Source: Shewanella putrefaciens (lineage in GTDB: Bacteria; Pseudomonadota; Gammaproteobacteria; Enterobacterales; Shewanellaceae). From it: 64,000 nt of DNA. The translations under genes and the position numbers were made by a program. Shown piece after piece: positions 56,318 to 64,000 of this stretch. Location: assembly GCF_016406305.1 (NCBI RefSeq), contig NZ_CP066369.1, positions 2,808,501 to 2,872,500 on the forward strand, given 5' to 3'. Below the pieces are notes generated by a model, which saw only the letters and a list, made by a program, of their open reading frames with translations, ran no database searches and was not told the origin of the DNA. How positions within the stretch are numbered: position 1 is the first letter of the stretch; each line of letters opens with the position of its first letter.

Positions 56318-57451
56318 CTATAGATCAGGGTTCGCCACCTGATACATCACATAATCATGGTAACCTGTGGTCACTTTGTAATAGCCGCACAACTCGCTAT
56401 CCAATTTAGGGTCGCCACTATCCACAATTAACGGGCGTCCTTCAAGTGCTTTTAGCTTAGTTTTAGTGGCGAGGATAATAATATTGTCTTTTCCGATGCG
56501 CCGAATAAGCTCCGGTGACAGTTGTTGATTACCGCGCCCAAGGATATGACCCTGGCCGCCAATCAAGGTAATCACCAATTTGGCCTGCTTATCTTGGGTG
56601 AGTTCGAGTAACTGTTTTGCACTTAAGTCTGAGGCGACTAGATTTTTATCTTGAATAAGATCAACACCTAATAGCGTATTATCCAGCCCCAACTCTTCCA
56701 TCACAAAGGCAACCGTACTGCCAGAGCCCATAATATAAAGCGCATCGTCCATTTGATTGATCACATCGGCGGCGATATCGGCCAGCACTAACTCATCGAC
56801 TTCCCTGCCGCCCATCTTCACCGCTTGCACATAACGCGGCTCGGCGGGGACTAAGAGTTCGCCAAAGCGTTTAGCGCGCACTGTGCCTTGGCGAAAGGCC
56901 ACTTCGTCGATATCCATCACATCGGCGGACATCAAACTCACCAATTCACCATCGAGTAACATTTTAACCACCATGCCAGAGGCATGGGGCGTAATACCAT
57001 AAACGCCAGAATGGATTTTCACGCCCGCGGGCACACCGAGTACGGGGAGTTTATCGTCGATAGTGGCTTGTTCAAATACTGAATAAATATCCCGGGCCGT
57101 ACCATCACCGCCGGCAAAGAGCAATAAATCCAGCGGCTCATCCAGCAGTGTGCGCACCACGGCTTGAGTATCCAACGCCTGGGTTTTATCGGGGGTTTGA
57201 TACACCACGCGCGTAGTAAAACCGAGCGTTTTAGCGACATCCTCGCCCATCACACCCGAGGCGGTGATCACTTCAATCTCATCGGCATAATCTTTAATGA
57301 CTTCAAGGGCCTGCCTCATGCGCAAAGGGGCTTTGGGTTCAGCGCCTAATGCGAGTGCTTGCTCTGCAACACCGTCGCTGCCCTTAAGACCGACACTGCC
57401 GCCTAAGCCAGCCAAAGGATTAATCACTAATCCTAAACGAAACCGAACCAC
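56318..57451 (-). CDS. ATP-NAD kinase family protein (COG3199)
   Basis: 377 aa from a GTG at 57451, with AGAGG 5 nt upstream; the frame is open to a GTG at 57490. N-terminal GLVINPLAGLGGSVGLKGSD and the central GGDGTARDIYSV give the diacylglycerol/NAD kinase fold, followed by GVPAGVKIHSGVYG. COG3199 proteins are related to NAD kinases, but the substrate is unproven (several use inorganic polyphosphate or other acceptors). Ends just before yfcL. Confidence 0.85.
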   Translation of the reverse strand: MVRFRLGLVINPLAGLGGSVGLKGSDGVAEQALALGAEPKAPLRMRQALEVIKDYADEIEVITASGVMGEDVAKTLGFTTRVVYQTPDKTQALDTQAVVRTLLDEPLDLLLFAGGDGTARDIYSVFEQATIDDKLPVLGVPAGVKIHSGVYGITPHASGMVVKMLLDGELVSLMSADVMDIDEVAFRQGTVRAKRFGELLVPAEPRYVQAVKMGGREVDELVLADIAADVINQMDDALYIMGSGSTVAFVMEELGLDNTLLGVDLIQDKNLVASDLSAKQLLELTQDKQAKLVITLIGGQGHILGRGNQQLSPELIRRIGKDNIIILATKTKLKALEGRPLIVDSGDPKLDSELCGYYKVTTGYHDYVMYQVANPDL

Positions 57452-57525
57452 CTTTACCTCTCTAAGCTCAATCGGATTGTTGTTATACACTGTTGTTTTA
57501 CAAAGATAGTTATGCCAGCGAGGAA

Positions 57526-58701
57526 TTAGGCAGTTTGAAGATTGGCATCTGGTTTATCCCTAGGAATAAAAAATACCGCCAGCATAGCCGCAAAAGCACA
57601 CACGGCGGCGAACACCCAAGACCAAACTGCCCCGCTACCATCGCCCCAAATATAGCCGCAAATCCAAGTGCCGAGCGCGCCGCCAACCCCAAAACTTAAG
57701 CTGGCATACAGGGCTTGGCCTTGGCTTCGATGGCTCGCATCAAAATGCCGGTGCACAAATTGAATCGATGCCGCGTGGGTCAGACCAAAGGTAAAGGCAT
57801 GTAATACCTGACTTAAACCCAGTAACAATAAGCTCTCGACGCCAAAGGCCACCAATAACCAACGCGCCGCCGTCATGGCAATACTGACAATGAGTAGAGT
57901 ATTAACGCCATATCGTCCCAGCAAACGCGGTGCAAACATAAACATCACAATTTCGGCCATAGCACCAAGGGCAACAAATATCCCCGCCGAGGATTCCGAG
58001 TAACCCGCTTGCTTTAAATACAAGACGAAGAAGCCGTAGAAAGGCCCTGCGCTCATCTGAAGCAACATGGCGGAAATCATGAACCACACAATTGGCTTAG
58101 TCCATTTAAGGGGCAGTCGCTCCTGCCCTGCAGGACGCACCGCCCGATTGGCGGGCAGCGGCAAAGCGCTAAGCAGCATTCCGGTAAATAACACCAAGCC
58201 GATATAAGGTAAAACTTCGGTGCCCCACTGCCCAATCGCAAATCCCGCACCAACAACAAGGCAGATATAACCTATGCTGCCAAAACTGCGAATTTGACCA
58301 TAACGACTGGCATTTTCGCCTAAGGTTTCTAAGGTGATCACCTCAAGCTGGGCGAGGATTGCGTTCCAAAAGAAAGTGTATAAGGCCAAGCTCAGGGCCA
58401 TATACACAAAACCGCCATGGTAAAAGAAACTTAAATAGGCCAGTGCGGCAGCGAATGCCCCCATCTTAATCAATTCGGCGCGCATGCCAGTGCGATCAGC
58501 CACCTTGGCCCACACATTCGGTGCAACGATGCGGGTTGCCATCAGAATAGCGAGTAAAAAACCAATCTCTTGGGGATTAAAACCGCGATTCTCGAAAAAG
58601 ACCCCAAGATAGGGGATCATAGTGCCGAGAATCGAAAAGAAGAAAAAATAACAGGCACAAAGCCAGCGCAATTGCCGGCTTGTGCTAGAGGGAGTTGACA
58701 T
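57526..58701 (-). CDS. MFS transporter, HcaT/PPP family
   Basis: 391 aa, 12 predicted transmembrane helices. N-terminal YFFFFSILGTMIPYLGVFFE and GFNPQEIGFLLAI are typical of the HcaT (3-phenylpropionate permease)/nucleoside-symporter-like group. Position next to aroC and yfcL repeats the E. coli yfc region. Substrate unknown. It follows aroC by 67 nt on the same strand. Confidence 0.85.
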   Translation of the reverse strand: MSTPSSTSRQLRWLCACYFFFFSILGTMIPYLGVFFENRGFNPQEIGFLLAILMATRIVAPNVWAKVADRTGMRAELIKMGAFAAALAYLSFFYHGGFVYMALSLALYTFFWNAILAQLEVITLETLGENASRYGQIRSFGSIGYICLVVGAGFAIGQWGTEVLPYIGLVLFTGMLLSALPLPANRAVRPAGQERLPLKWTKPIVWFMISAMLLQMSAGPFYGFFVLYLKQAGYSESSAGIFVALGAMAEIVMFMFAPRLLGRYGVNTLLIVSIAMTAARWLLVAFGVESLLLLGLSQVLHAFTFGLTHAASIQFVHRHFDASHRSQGQALYASLSFGVGGALGTWICGYIWGDGSGAVWSWVFAAVCAFAAMLAVFFIPRDKPDANLQTA

Positions 58702-58768
58702 TAACGCATTCCATTTATCTCATGCCACACATCGAATTCATGATTGTATGCCGCCTATCTCATACCAC
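58702..58768. repeat. Short repeats TATCTCAT-CCA between aroC and the MFS gene
   Basis: TATCTCATGCCAC, TATCTCATACCAC and TATCGCATACCA follow each other within about 75 bp across the aroC 3' end and spacer. No function is evident. Confidence 0.55.
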
Positions 58769-59863
58769 TTATCGCATACCAAGCACGGGCGTGTGGCTAC
58801 AAACACCTTGATTTTGCGCTCTGTGTCTTAGTAAGTGATCCATCAGCACAATGGCCAGCATAGCTTCGGCAATCGGTACCGCGCGGATCCCAACGCAAGG
58901 ATCGTGGCGCCCCTTAGTGACGACTTCGGCCATTTCACCCTGCGCCGTCATACTTTGGCCCGGCACGCTGATGCTTGATGTGGGTTTTAATGCAATATGG
59001 GCAATAATCGGCTGACCTGAGGAAATGCCACCGAGCACACCACCCGCATGGTTGGATTCAAACCCCAATGGCGACATTAAGTCACGGCCCTCGGAGCCCT
59101 TTTGCGTTACCACGCCAAAACCATCACCAATTTCAACGCCTTTAACGGCATTAATGCCCATTAGAGCGTGGGCGATATCGGCATCGAGTCTATCAAATAC
59201 GGGTTCACCTAAACCGACGGGAACGCCAGTGGCCACAACGGAGATTTTAGCGCCAATGGAATCACCGGACTTTTTCAGCTCACGCATGTATTCATCCAAA
59301 GCCTCAAGCTTGCTGGCATCGGGGAAAAAGAACGCGTTTTGTTCTATCTGGCTAAGATCAATGCTGTCGGCGCAAATGGGGCCGAGCTGGGACATATACC
59401 CATAAATCTCAATCCCATGGACCTGCTTTAAATACTTTTTCGCCACCGCACCCGCCGCCACACGCATCGCGGTTTCACGGGCTGACGAGCGGCCACCACC
59501 ACGGTAATCGCGCATACCGTACTTTTGTTGGTAGGTATAATCTGCGTGCCCAGGTCGAAATAAGTCTTTGATATTTGAGTAATCTTGACTGCGTTGATCG
59601 GTATTTTCGATCAAGAGTCCAATCGAGGTGCCCGTGGTCTTACCTTCGAAAACGCCGGATAAAATCCGCACTTCGTCGCTCTCACGGCGGGCCGTGGTAT
59701 AGCGGGATGTCCCTGGCCGGCGGCGGTCTAAATCGTGCTGCATATCGGCTTCGGTCAATTCAAGCCCTGGCGGGCAACCATCAATAATGCAACCCAGTGC
59801 AACACCGTGACTCTCACCAAACGTCGTCACTACAAAATTTTGACCAATACTGTTTCCAGACAT
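58769..59863 (-). CDS. aroC: Chorismate synthase
   Basis: 364 aa. FMN-dependent last step of the shikimate pathway (EPSP to chorismate), supplying TrpE. Signatures: [19 protein letters not shown] at the N-terminus, [20 protein letters not shown], and [17 protein letters not shown]. The last 15 residues ([12 protein letters not shown]) are variable. It is in the minus-strand run prmB-aroC-MFS. Confidence 0.96.
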   Translation of the reverse strand: MSGNSIGQNFVVTTFGESHGVALGCIIDGCPPGLELTEADMQHDLDRRRPGTSRYTTARRESDEVRILSGVFEGKTTGTSIGLLIENTDQRSQDYSNIKDLFRPGHADYTYQQKYGMRDYRGGGRSSARETAMRVAAGAVAKKYLKQVHGIEIYGYMSQLGPICADSIDLSQIEQNAFFFPDASKLEALDEYMRELKKSGDSIGAKISVVATGVPVGLGEPVFDRLDADIAHALMGINAVKGVEIGDGFGVVTQKGSEGRDLMSPLGFESNHAGGVLGGISSGQPIIAHIALKPTSSISVPGQSMTAQGEMAEVVTKGRHDPCVGIRAVPIAEAMLAIVLMDHLLRHRAQNQGVCSHTPVLGMR

Positions 59864-59926
59864 CCGCTTTATACACCTTAGGTTATTAGTTCATCGCTCC
59901 GTGTCCAGCGAGTGCTAGACAATTTA

Positions 59927-59961
59927 TTTTCCCGCTGCAAGCCTAACTGGCAGCGGGAAAA
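59927..59961. repeat. 12-bp inverted repeat between prmB and aroC
   Basis: TTTTCCCGCTGC pairs exactly with GCAGCGGGAAAA across an 11-nt loop. The T-run is on the 5' side and A-run on the 3' side of both strands, so it is a hairpin but not a standard terminator. Confidence 0.6.
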
Positions 59962-59987
59962 GACTCAACCTAATTTGCTATCTTAGG

Positions 59988-60932
59988 CTATTGCGCGTCG
60001 CGATAAATAGCGAAGATCGACTGATGTTCGAGCAGTTGGTCACGGGTCAATACAAACACCCCATCACCCCCATTTTCGAAATTCACCCAAGTAAATGGCA
60101 CTTCGGAGAATTGCTCGACCAAATGCACCATAGAGTTCCCCACCTCCACCACTAGAATGCCTGTCGGTGTTAAGTACTGCGCAGCATTGGCGAGAATACG
60201 TTTAGTCAAATCTAAGCCATCGGGCCCAGAGGCTAAGCCAATAGCGGGTTCATGGTGATATTCATCCGGCATGTCGCCAATATCTTCAGCATCCACATAG
60301 GGTGGGTTTGAGACAATCAAATCGTACTGTGGGCCTTCGGGAATGGCTGAGAATAGATCCGATTGCATCGGAAATACGCGGTCCATAACCCCTAAGGTTT
60401 CAATGTTGATCTGCGCCACATCTAAGGCATCTTCACTGATATCCAGTGCGTCCACTTCGGCCTCTTCAAATTCATAGGCGCAGGCAATAGCGATACAACC
60501 GCTGCCCGTGCATAAATCTAAAATTCGCGTCACGGGTTTGTTATATAACCAAGGGCTAAAACGATTGGCGATCATTTCGGCAATCGGCGAACGCGGTACT
60601 AATACGCGCTCATCGACATAAAACTCAAGCCCTGCGAAACGGGCTTTGTTGGTCAGGTAAGGCACGGGTAAGCGCTCCCTGACACGGCGAATAATCAGTT
60701 CAACGATTTTATGTTTTTCGCTACTGGTTAAATTGCTCAGGATCACCTGCTGGCCGATTTCTTCGGGTAAGTGTAAGGCATGGAAAACTAAAGCAATAGC
60801 TTCATCCCACGCATTGTCAGTCCCATGACCATAGTACAGATTAGCGTCGTTAAAACGGCTTACAGCCCAACGTAACATATCGCCAATAGTGCGTAATTCT
60901 GTCACAGCTTCATCTACAAAGATCTTATCCAA
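59988..60932 (-). CDS. prmB: Ribosomal protein L3 glutamine methyltransferase
   Basis: 314 aa. N5-glutamine methyltransferase of ribosomal protein uL3. Catalytic NPPY in [17 protein letters not shown]-binding [19 protein letters not shown]-terminal helical PrmB/HemK substrate domain. It lies upstream of aroC, as in E. coli. Confidence 0.94.
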   Translation of the reverse strand: MDKIFVDEAVTELRTIGDMLRWAVSRFNDANLYYGHGTDNAWDEAIALVFHALHLPEEIGQQVILSNLTSSEKHKIVELIIRRVRERLPVPYLTNKARFAGLEFYVDERVLVPRSPIAEMIANRFSPWLYNKPVTRILDLCTGSGCIAIACAYEFEEAEVDALDISEDALDVAQINIETLGVMDRVFPMQSDLFSAIPEGPQYDLIVSNPPYVDAEDIGDMPDEYHHEPAIGLASGPDGLDLTKRILANAAQYLTPTGILVVEVGNSMVHLVEQFSEVPFTWVNFENGGDGVFVLTRDQLLEHQSIFAIYRDAQ

Positions 60933-61014
60933 AACGTGCTCCCGCTAGTTTGTTCGGCAAACATTGTAACTGAACTCTATTCAGAAACCATAGGATTCAA
61001 TAGAATACCCGCCC

Positions 61015-61545
61015 ATGAATAAAGACGATGACCAAGAAGGCTTAGCGATGTTCTCAGCGCTTATCGATGGGATCAAACCTATCACTCAAGATAAGCGGCA
61101 CTTTCGCACGCCCTTAAAAACCAAACAAGAAATAGCACTGAAAGAGCAGCAACTGCATGCTAACAGTTATTTCTCAGATACTTATCAACCGTTATTGCCA
61201 GTACAAGGCCCGATGCGTTGGTTAGATGATGGCGTGGATAGCCTAGAGTTAAAACGCCTAAGACGTGGGGATTACCAGCCAGATTTGCTGCTAGATTTGC
61301 ATGGCTATCGCCAGTCGGAAGCCAAACTTGAGTTAGCGGCGCTGATCCAAGCCTGCGTTAAGCAACAGAGTCTGTGTTGTTGTGTTATGCACGGTTACGG
61401 CAGCGGTATTTTGAAGCAACAAGTCCCCATGTGGCTAGTGCAGCATCCTATGGTAAAAGCCTTCCATCAGGCCCCGAAAGAATGGGGGGGCGATGCCGCG
61501 CTTTTAGTCTTGATTGATATTGGCGAACAACCCCATAGACGCTAA
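61015..61545 (+). CDS. smrB: SmrB, Smr-domain ribosome-rescue endonuclease
   Basis: 176 aa. The Smr domain is seen in LLLDLHGYRQSEAKLELAAL (DxH motif) and CVMHGYGSGILKQQVPMWL (HGxG). Cleaves mRNA at collided ribosomes in E. coli. Divergent from prmB and convergent with sixA, whose stops overlap by 4 nt. Confidence 0.9.
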   Translation: MNKDDDQEGLAMFSALIDGIKPITQDKRHFRTPLKTKQEIALKEQQLHANSYFSDTYQPLLPVQGPMRWLDDGVDSLELKRLRRGDYQPDLLLDLHGYRQSEAKLELAALIQACVKQQSLCCCVMHGYGSGILKQQVPMWLVQHPMVKAFHQAPKEWGGDAALLVLIDIGEQPHRR

Positions 61546-62012
61546 CTAATGCTATGGGGAGCATGCTGCCACACAATTGAAGCTTGCTCGGCATGCTTAT
61601 CGATAAGGGTAATGCCCGAGGTGGCAAATAACGGCGGCTCCACGCCTGCGACTAACTCGCTCACTAAATAGCCGAGCAGTGGCATATGGGAAATAATCAG
61701 CACTGAATCTGCTTTATACAATTCAGCGTAGGCAACCACTAATGCGGCGACATTGGCGGGATCACCAGAGGGCACAAGATCATCCAACACTAACCACTTA
61801 CGCGGTTCAGGAAAATGCTGACTCAATTCCTGCCATGTTTGCTGCGCACGTAAGTAAGGGCTCACCAAAACAAGGTCAAAATCACTGATGCTGCGAGCCA
61901 GCCAATTACTCATAAATACAGTATGGTGTCTTCCTAAATCGGTGAGAGTTCTGTCCCTATCGGACTGAGCATTAAATCCAGCGTCACCGTGTCGCATCAA
62001 AAATAGCTGCAT
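61542..62012 (-). CDS. sixA: Phosphohistidine phosphatase SixA
   Basis: 156 aa from the ATG at 62012 (MQLFLMRHGDAGFN). Histidine-phosphatase RHG motif at the N-terminus and ISHMPLLGYLVSEL with the second catalytic His. In E. coli it dephosphorylates the NPr His of the nitrogen PTS (and earlier ArcB). The same neighbours (prmB, smrB) occur in enterics. Confidence 0.92.
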   Translation of the reverse strand: MQLFLMRHGDAGFNAQSDRDRTLTDLGRHHTVFMSNWLARSISDFDLVLVSPYLRAQQTWQELSQHFPEPRKWLVLDDLVPSGDPANVAALVVAYAELYKADSVLIISHMPLLGYLVSELVAGVEPPLFATSGITLIDKHAEQASIVWQHAPHSIS

Positions 62013-62181
62013 ACTTCTCTCGCTACTCACACTTGTTTTTGTTTTATCCCAATTGTAGCCCTAAAATTCATTTCAACAAACCATGTAAGACTTAATCTTT
62101 AGTCGATAAACACAAGAGATATTTGCTAAAAACCATTAAGACTATCAATATATAACAAGCTATCGTTATCGGAGTGTCTCA

Positions 62182-64000
62182 TTGCAAGCCTCTCAGTCCA
62201 TTTATAAAAGTCCAAACGATCACCGCCAGTACCGTTATCTTGTATTAGATAACGCACTAAGAGTGTTATTGGTTGAAGATCAAGATGCGAGTCAAGCGGC
62301 TGCATCTATGGCTGTCGGTGTGGGTCATTTCGATGATCCTGTGGATAGACCTGGAATGGCACATTTTTTAGAGCATATGCTCTTCCTTGGTACCGAGAAA
62401 TTCCCCGATTCTGGCGAGTATCACGCTTTTATTAACCAACATGGCGGCAGCAATAACGCTTGGACGGGTACTGAACACACTAACTTCTTTTTTACGATCA
62501 ATTCGGACGTGTTTGCCGATTCTTTAGACAGGTTTAGTCAATTTTTTATCGCGCCTAAGTTTGACCTAGAGTTAGTCGATAGGGAGCGACAAGCCATTGA
62601 ATCGGAATTTAGTTTAAAGCTGAAGGATGATATACGTCGCACCTATCAAGTACTGAAAGAGACGGTTAATCCGCTGCACCCTTTCTCGAAATTTTCCGTG
62701 GGTAATTTAGAGACCTTAGGTGGAGAACAGGCACAGGTACGCAGCGAACTACTCGACTTCTACCAGAGCCATTACAGCGCCAACTTAATGACACTGTGTT
62801 TAGTCGCGCCGCTTTCCCTAGATGAATTACAGGACTTAGCAAGTCATTACTTTAGCGGGATCCGCAACTTAAATTTAGTGAAAAACTATCCTCAAGTGCC
62901 GCTTTTTTCAGAAAAAGAACTGCTAAAACAAGTTGATATAATTCCACTGAAAGAACAAAAGCGTTTAAACATCAGCTTTAATTTCCCGGGGATTGACCAC
63001 TACTATAAACGTAAGCCGTTGACTTATATCAGCCATATTTTAGGCAATGAGAGTAAAGGCAGTTTACTTTCCTATCTTAAAGATCAGGGGCTAGTGAATA
63101 ACTTGTCTGCGGGAGGCGGTGTTAACGGCTACAACTTCAAAGATTACAGTATTGGCTTGCAGTTAACCGATAAGGGACTGGCTAATCTCGATGACATTAT
63201 TTGCAGTTGTTTCGAATATATTGAACTCATCAAAATCCAAGGTTTAGATGAGTGGCGTTATTTAGAGCGCGCGAACCTGCTCAAAATGGCATTTCGTTAC
63301 CAAGAGCAAGTTAAATCCCTTGATTTAGCCAGCCATCTCAGCATCAATATGCATCACTATGAAGTCGAGGACTTAGTCTTCGGCGATTATCGTATGGATG
63401 GGTTAGATGTCCCTGAAACTATTGAGCTACTCGAATTGATGACGCCCCAAAACATGCGTCTGCAGCTTATTGCCCAATCGGTGACGACGGATCATATCGC
63501 CAGCTGGTATCACACTCCTTACAAAATCCGGCCGATTACACCAGAATCCCTCGAAGGATGGCAAGTTAAGCATATTCGCCCCGAGTTACAATTACCTACA
63601 CCCAATCCTTTTATCGTCGCTGACTCGATTGCTCGCCCCGATAAAAGCGATGTTGACGTACCTGTAATAGTCGCAGAATCAGTTGGATACCGAATTTGGC
63701 ATAAGAAAGATGATGAATTTAATGTGCCCAAAGGCCATATGTATTTATCACTGGATTCAGAACAGGCGAGTAAAACCCCAAGACATGCTGCCCTGACCCG
63801 CTTATATGTTGAAATGTTGCTCGACTATCTAACCGAACCCACTTATCAAGCCGAGGTTGCGGGGTTAAGCTACAATATTTACCCACACCAAGGCGGGATA
63901 ACCCTGCATTTATCGGGCTTTACGGGTAATCAAGAAACCCTATTAGCCTTGCTTATCCAAAAAGCAAGGGAACGTAACTTTACCGAAGAGCGCTTTGCCT
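62182..64000 (+). CDS. M16-family zinc protease (pitrilysin/insulinase-like), 3' end outside window
   Basis: Partial: 606 codons from the TTG at 62182, GGAG 7 nt upstream, open to the window edge. The zinc motif HFLEHMLF (HxxEH) followed by GGSNNAWTGTEHTNFFF and the distal Glu (RQAIESEF) gives an active M16A peptidase. No signal peptide is visible, so it may be cytoplasmic, unlike E. coli PtrA. The protein should be about 920-960 aa if typical. Confidence 0.9.
   Translation, partial: MQASQSIYKSPNDHRQYRYLVLDNALRVLLVEDQDASQAAASMAVGVGHFDDPVDRPGMAHFLEHMLFLGTEKFPDSGEYHAFINQHGGSNNAWTGTEHTNFFFTINSDVFADSLDRFSQFFIAPKFDLELVDRERQAIESEFSLKLKDDIRRTYQVLKETVNPLHPFSKFSVGNLETLGGEQAQVRSELLDFYQSHYSANLMTLCLVAPLSLDELQDLASHYFSGIRNLNLVKNYPQVPLFSEKELLKQVDIIPLKEQKRLNISFNFPGIDHYYKRKPLTYISHILGNESKGSLLSYLKDQGLVNNLSAGGGVNGYNFKDYSIGLQLTDKGLANLDDIICSCFEYIELIKIQGLDEWRYLERANLLKMAFRYQEQVKSLDLASHLSINMHHYEVEDLVFGDYRMDGLDVPETIELLELMTPQNMRLQLIAQSVTTDHIASWYHTPYKIRPITPESLEGWQVKHIRPELQLPTPNPFIVADSIARPDKSDVDVPVIVAESVGYRIWHKKDDEFNVPKGHMYLSLDSEQASKTPRHAALTRLYVEMLLDYLTEPTYQAEVAGLSYNIYPHQGGITLHLSGFTGNQETLLALLIQKARERNFTEERFA

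Noticed and set aside
59927..59961. Terminator of prmB
   Set aside because: The hairpin is perfect but its T-run is on the 5' side; no U-tract follows on either strand.

Overview
The window is chromosomal DNA from a gammaproteobacterium, most probably Shewanella. The main reasons are a divergent scpAB-yciO-rnaAM / trpEGD-CF-BA arrangement with trpC and trpF fused, a putrebactin-type siderophore locus (hydroxylase, acyltransferase, NIS synthetase, TonB receptor, FhuF-like reductase), and the purF-cvpA-dedD-folC-truA-fimV(hubP)-asd-pdxB-fabB block facing mnmC. Species assignment is inference; no rRNA or other marker is present. No tRNA or rRNA gene and no CRISPR array was seen.

Layout. Positions 1-2886 (minus) hold rnaAM, yciO, scpA and scpB (cut by the window edge). 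3006-10294 (plus) is the tryptophan operon, with a readable leader peptide (three consecutive Trp codons), antiterminator pairing and attenuator. 10365-11396 holds two small genes of unknown role. 11822-19657 is the iron-regulated siderophore locus: a Fur-like box, a long structured leader, pubA, pubB, pubC, putA, a hairpin and putB. In this sequence pubB looks frameshifted near its 3' end. 19791-21447 is yciB-yciI-xthA, closed by a 28-bp palindromic terminator.

21610-25512 is the accessory region. It holds an IS110-family element (IS1111-like, with 11-bp subterminal inverted repeats) inserted in one copy of an intergenic repeat whose other copy lies 180 bp away. An IS3-family element with a recognisable -1 frameshift signal follows. 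After that come three tandem ~190-bp units that fold into a conserved imperfect palindrome with internal hairpins; paired bases differ between copies in a compensatory way. This is the part of the window least explained by known gene types.

25618-41083 holds two methyl-accepting chemotaxis proteins, a DUF1097 membrane protein, a molybdenum hydroxylase (two subunits plus MocA-like and XdhC-like maturation proteins, one operon), a YcbL-like metallohydrolase, a peptidase-family alpha/beta hydrolase, topoisomerase III and a sodium:alanine-type symporter. 41159-53159 (minus) is a housekeeping run for purines (purF), folate (folC), tRNA pseudouridine (truA), polar organisation (HubP), lysine/threonine/methionine (asd), PLP (pdxB) and fatty acids (fabB). 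The gene accD, normally between truA and folC in relatives, is not there. 53297-62012 holds mnmC (with an apparently degenerate methyltransferase half), a TrmH-like methyltransferase, yfcL, a COG3199-type NAD kinase-like protein, an HcaT-like MFS transporter, aroC, prmB, smrB and sixA. The window ends inside an M16 (pitrilysin-like) protease gene.

The genes at the two ends of the shikimate branch are both here: aroC makes chorismate and trpE/G consume it. Otherwise the window is ordinary core genome interrupted by one repeat/IS-rich island and one siderophore locus.
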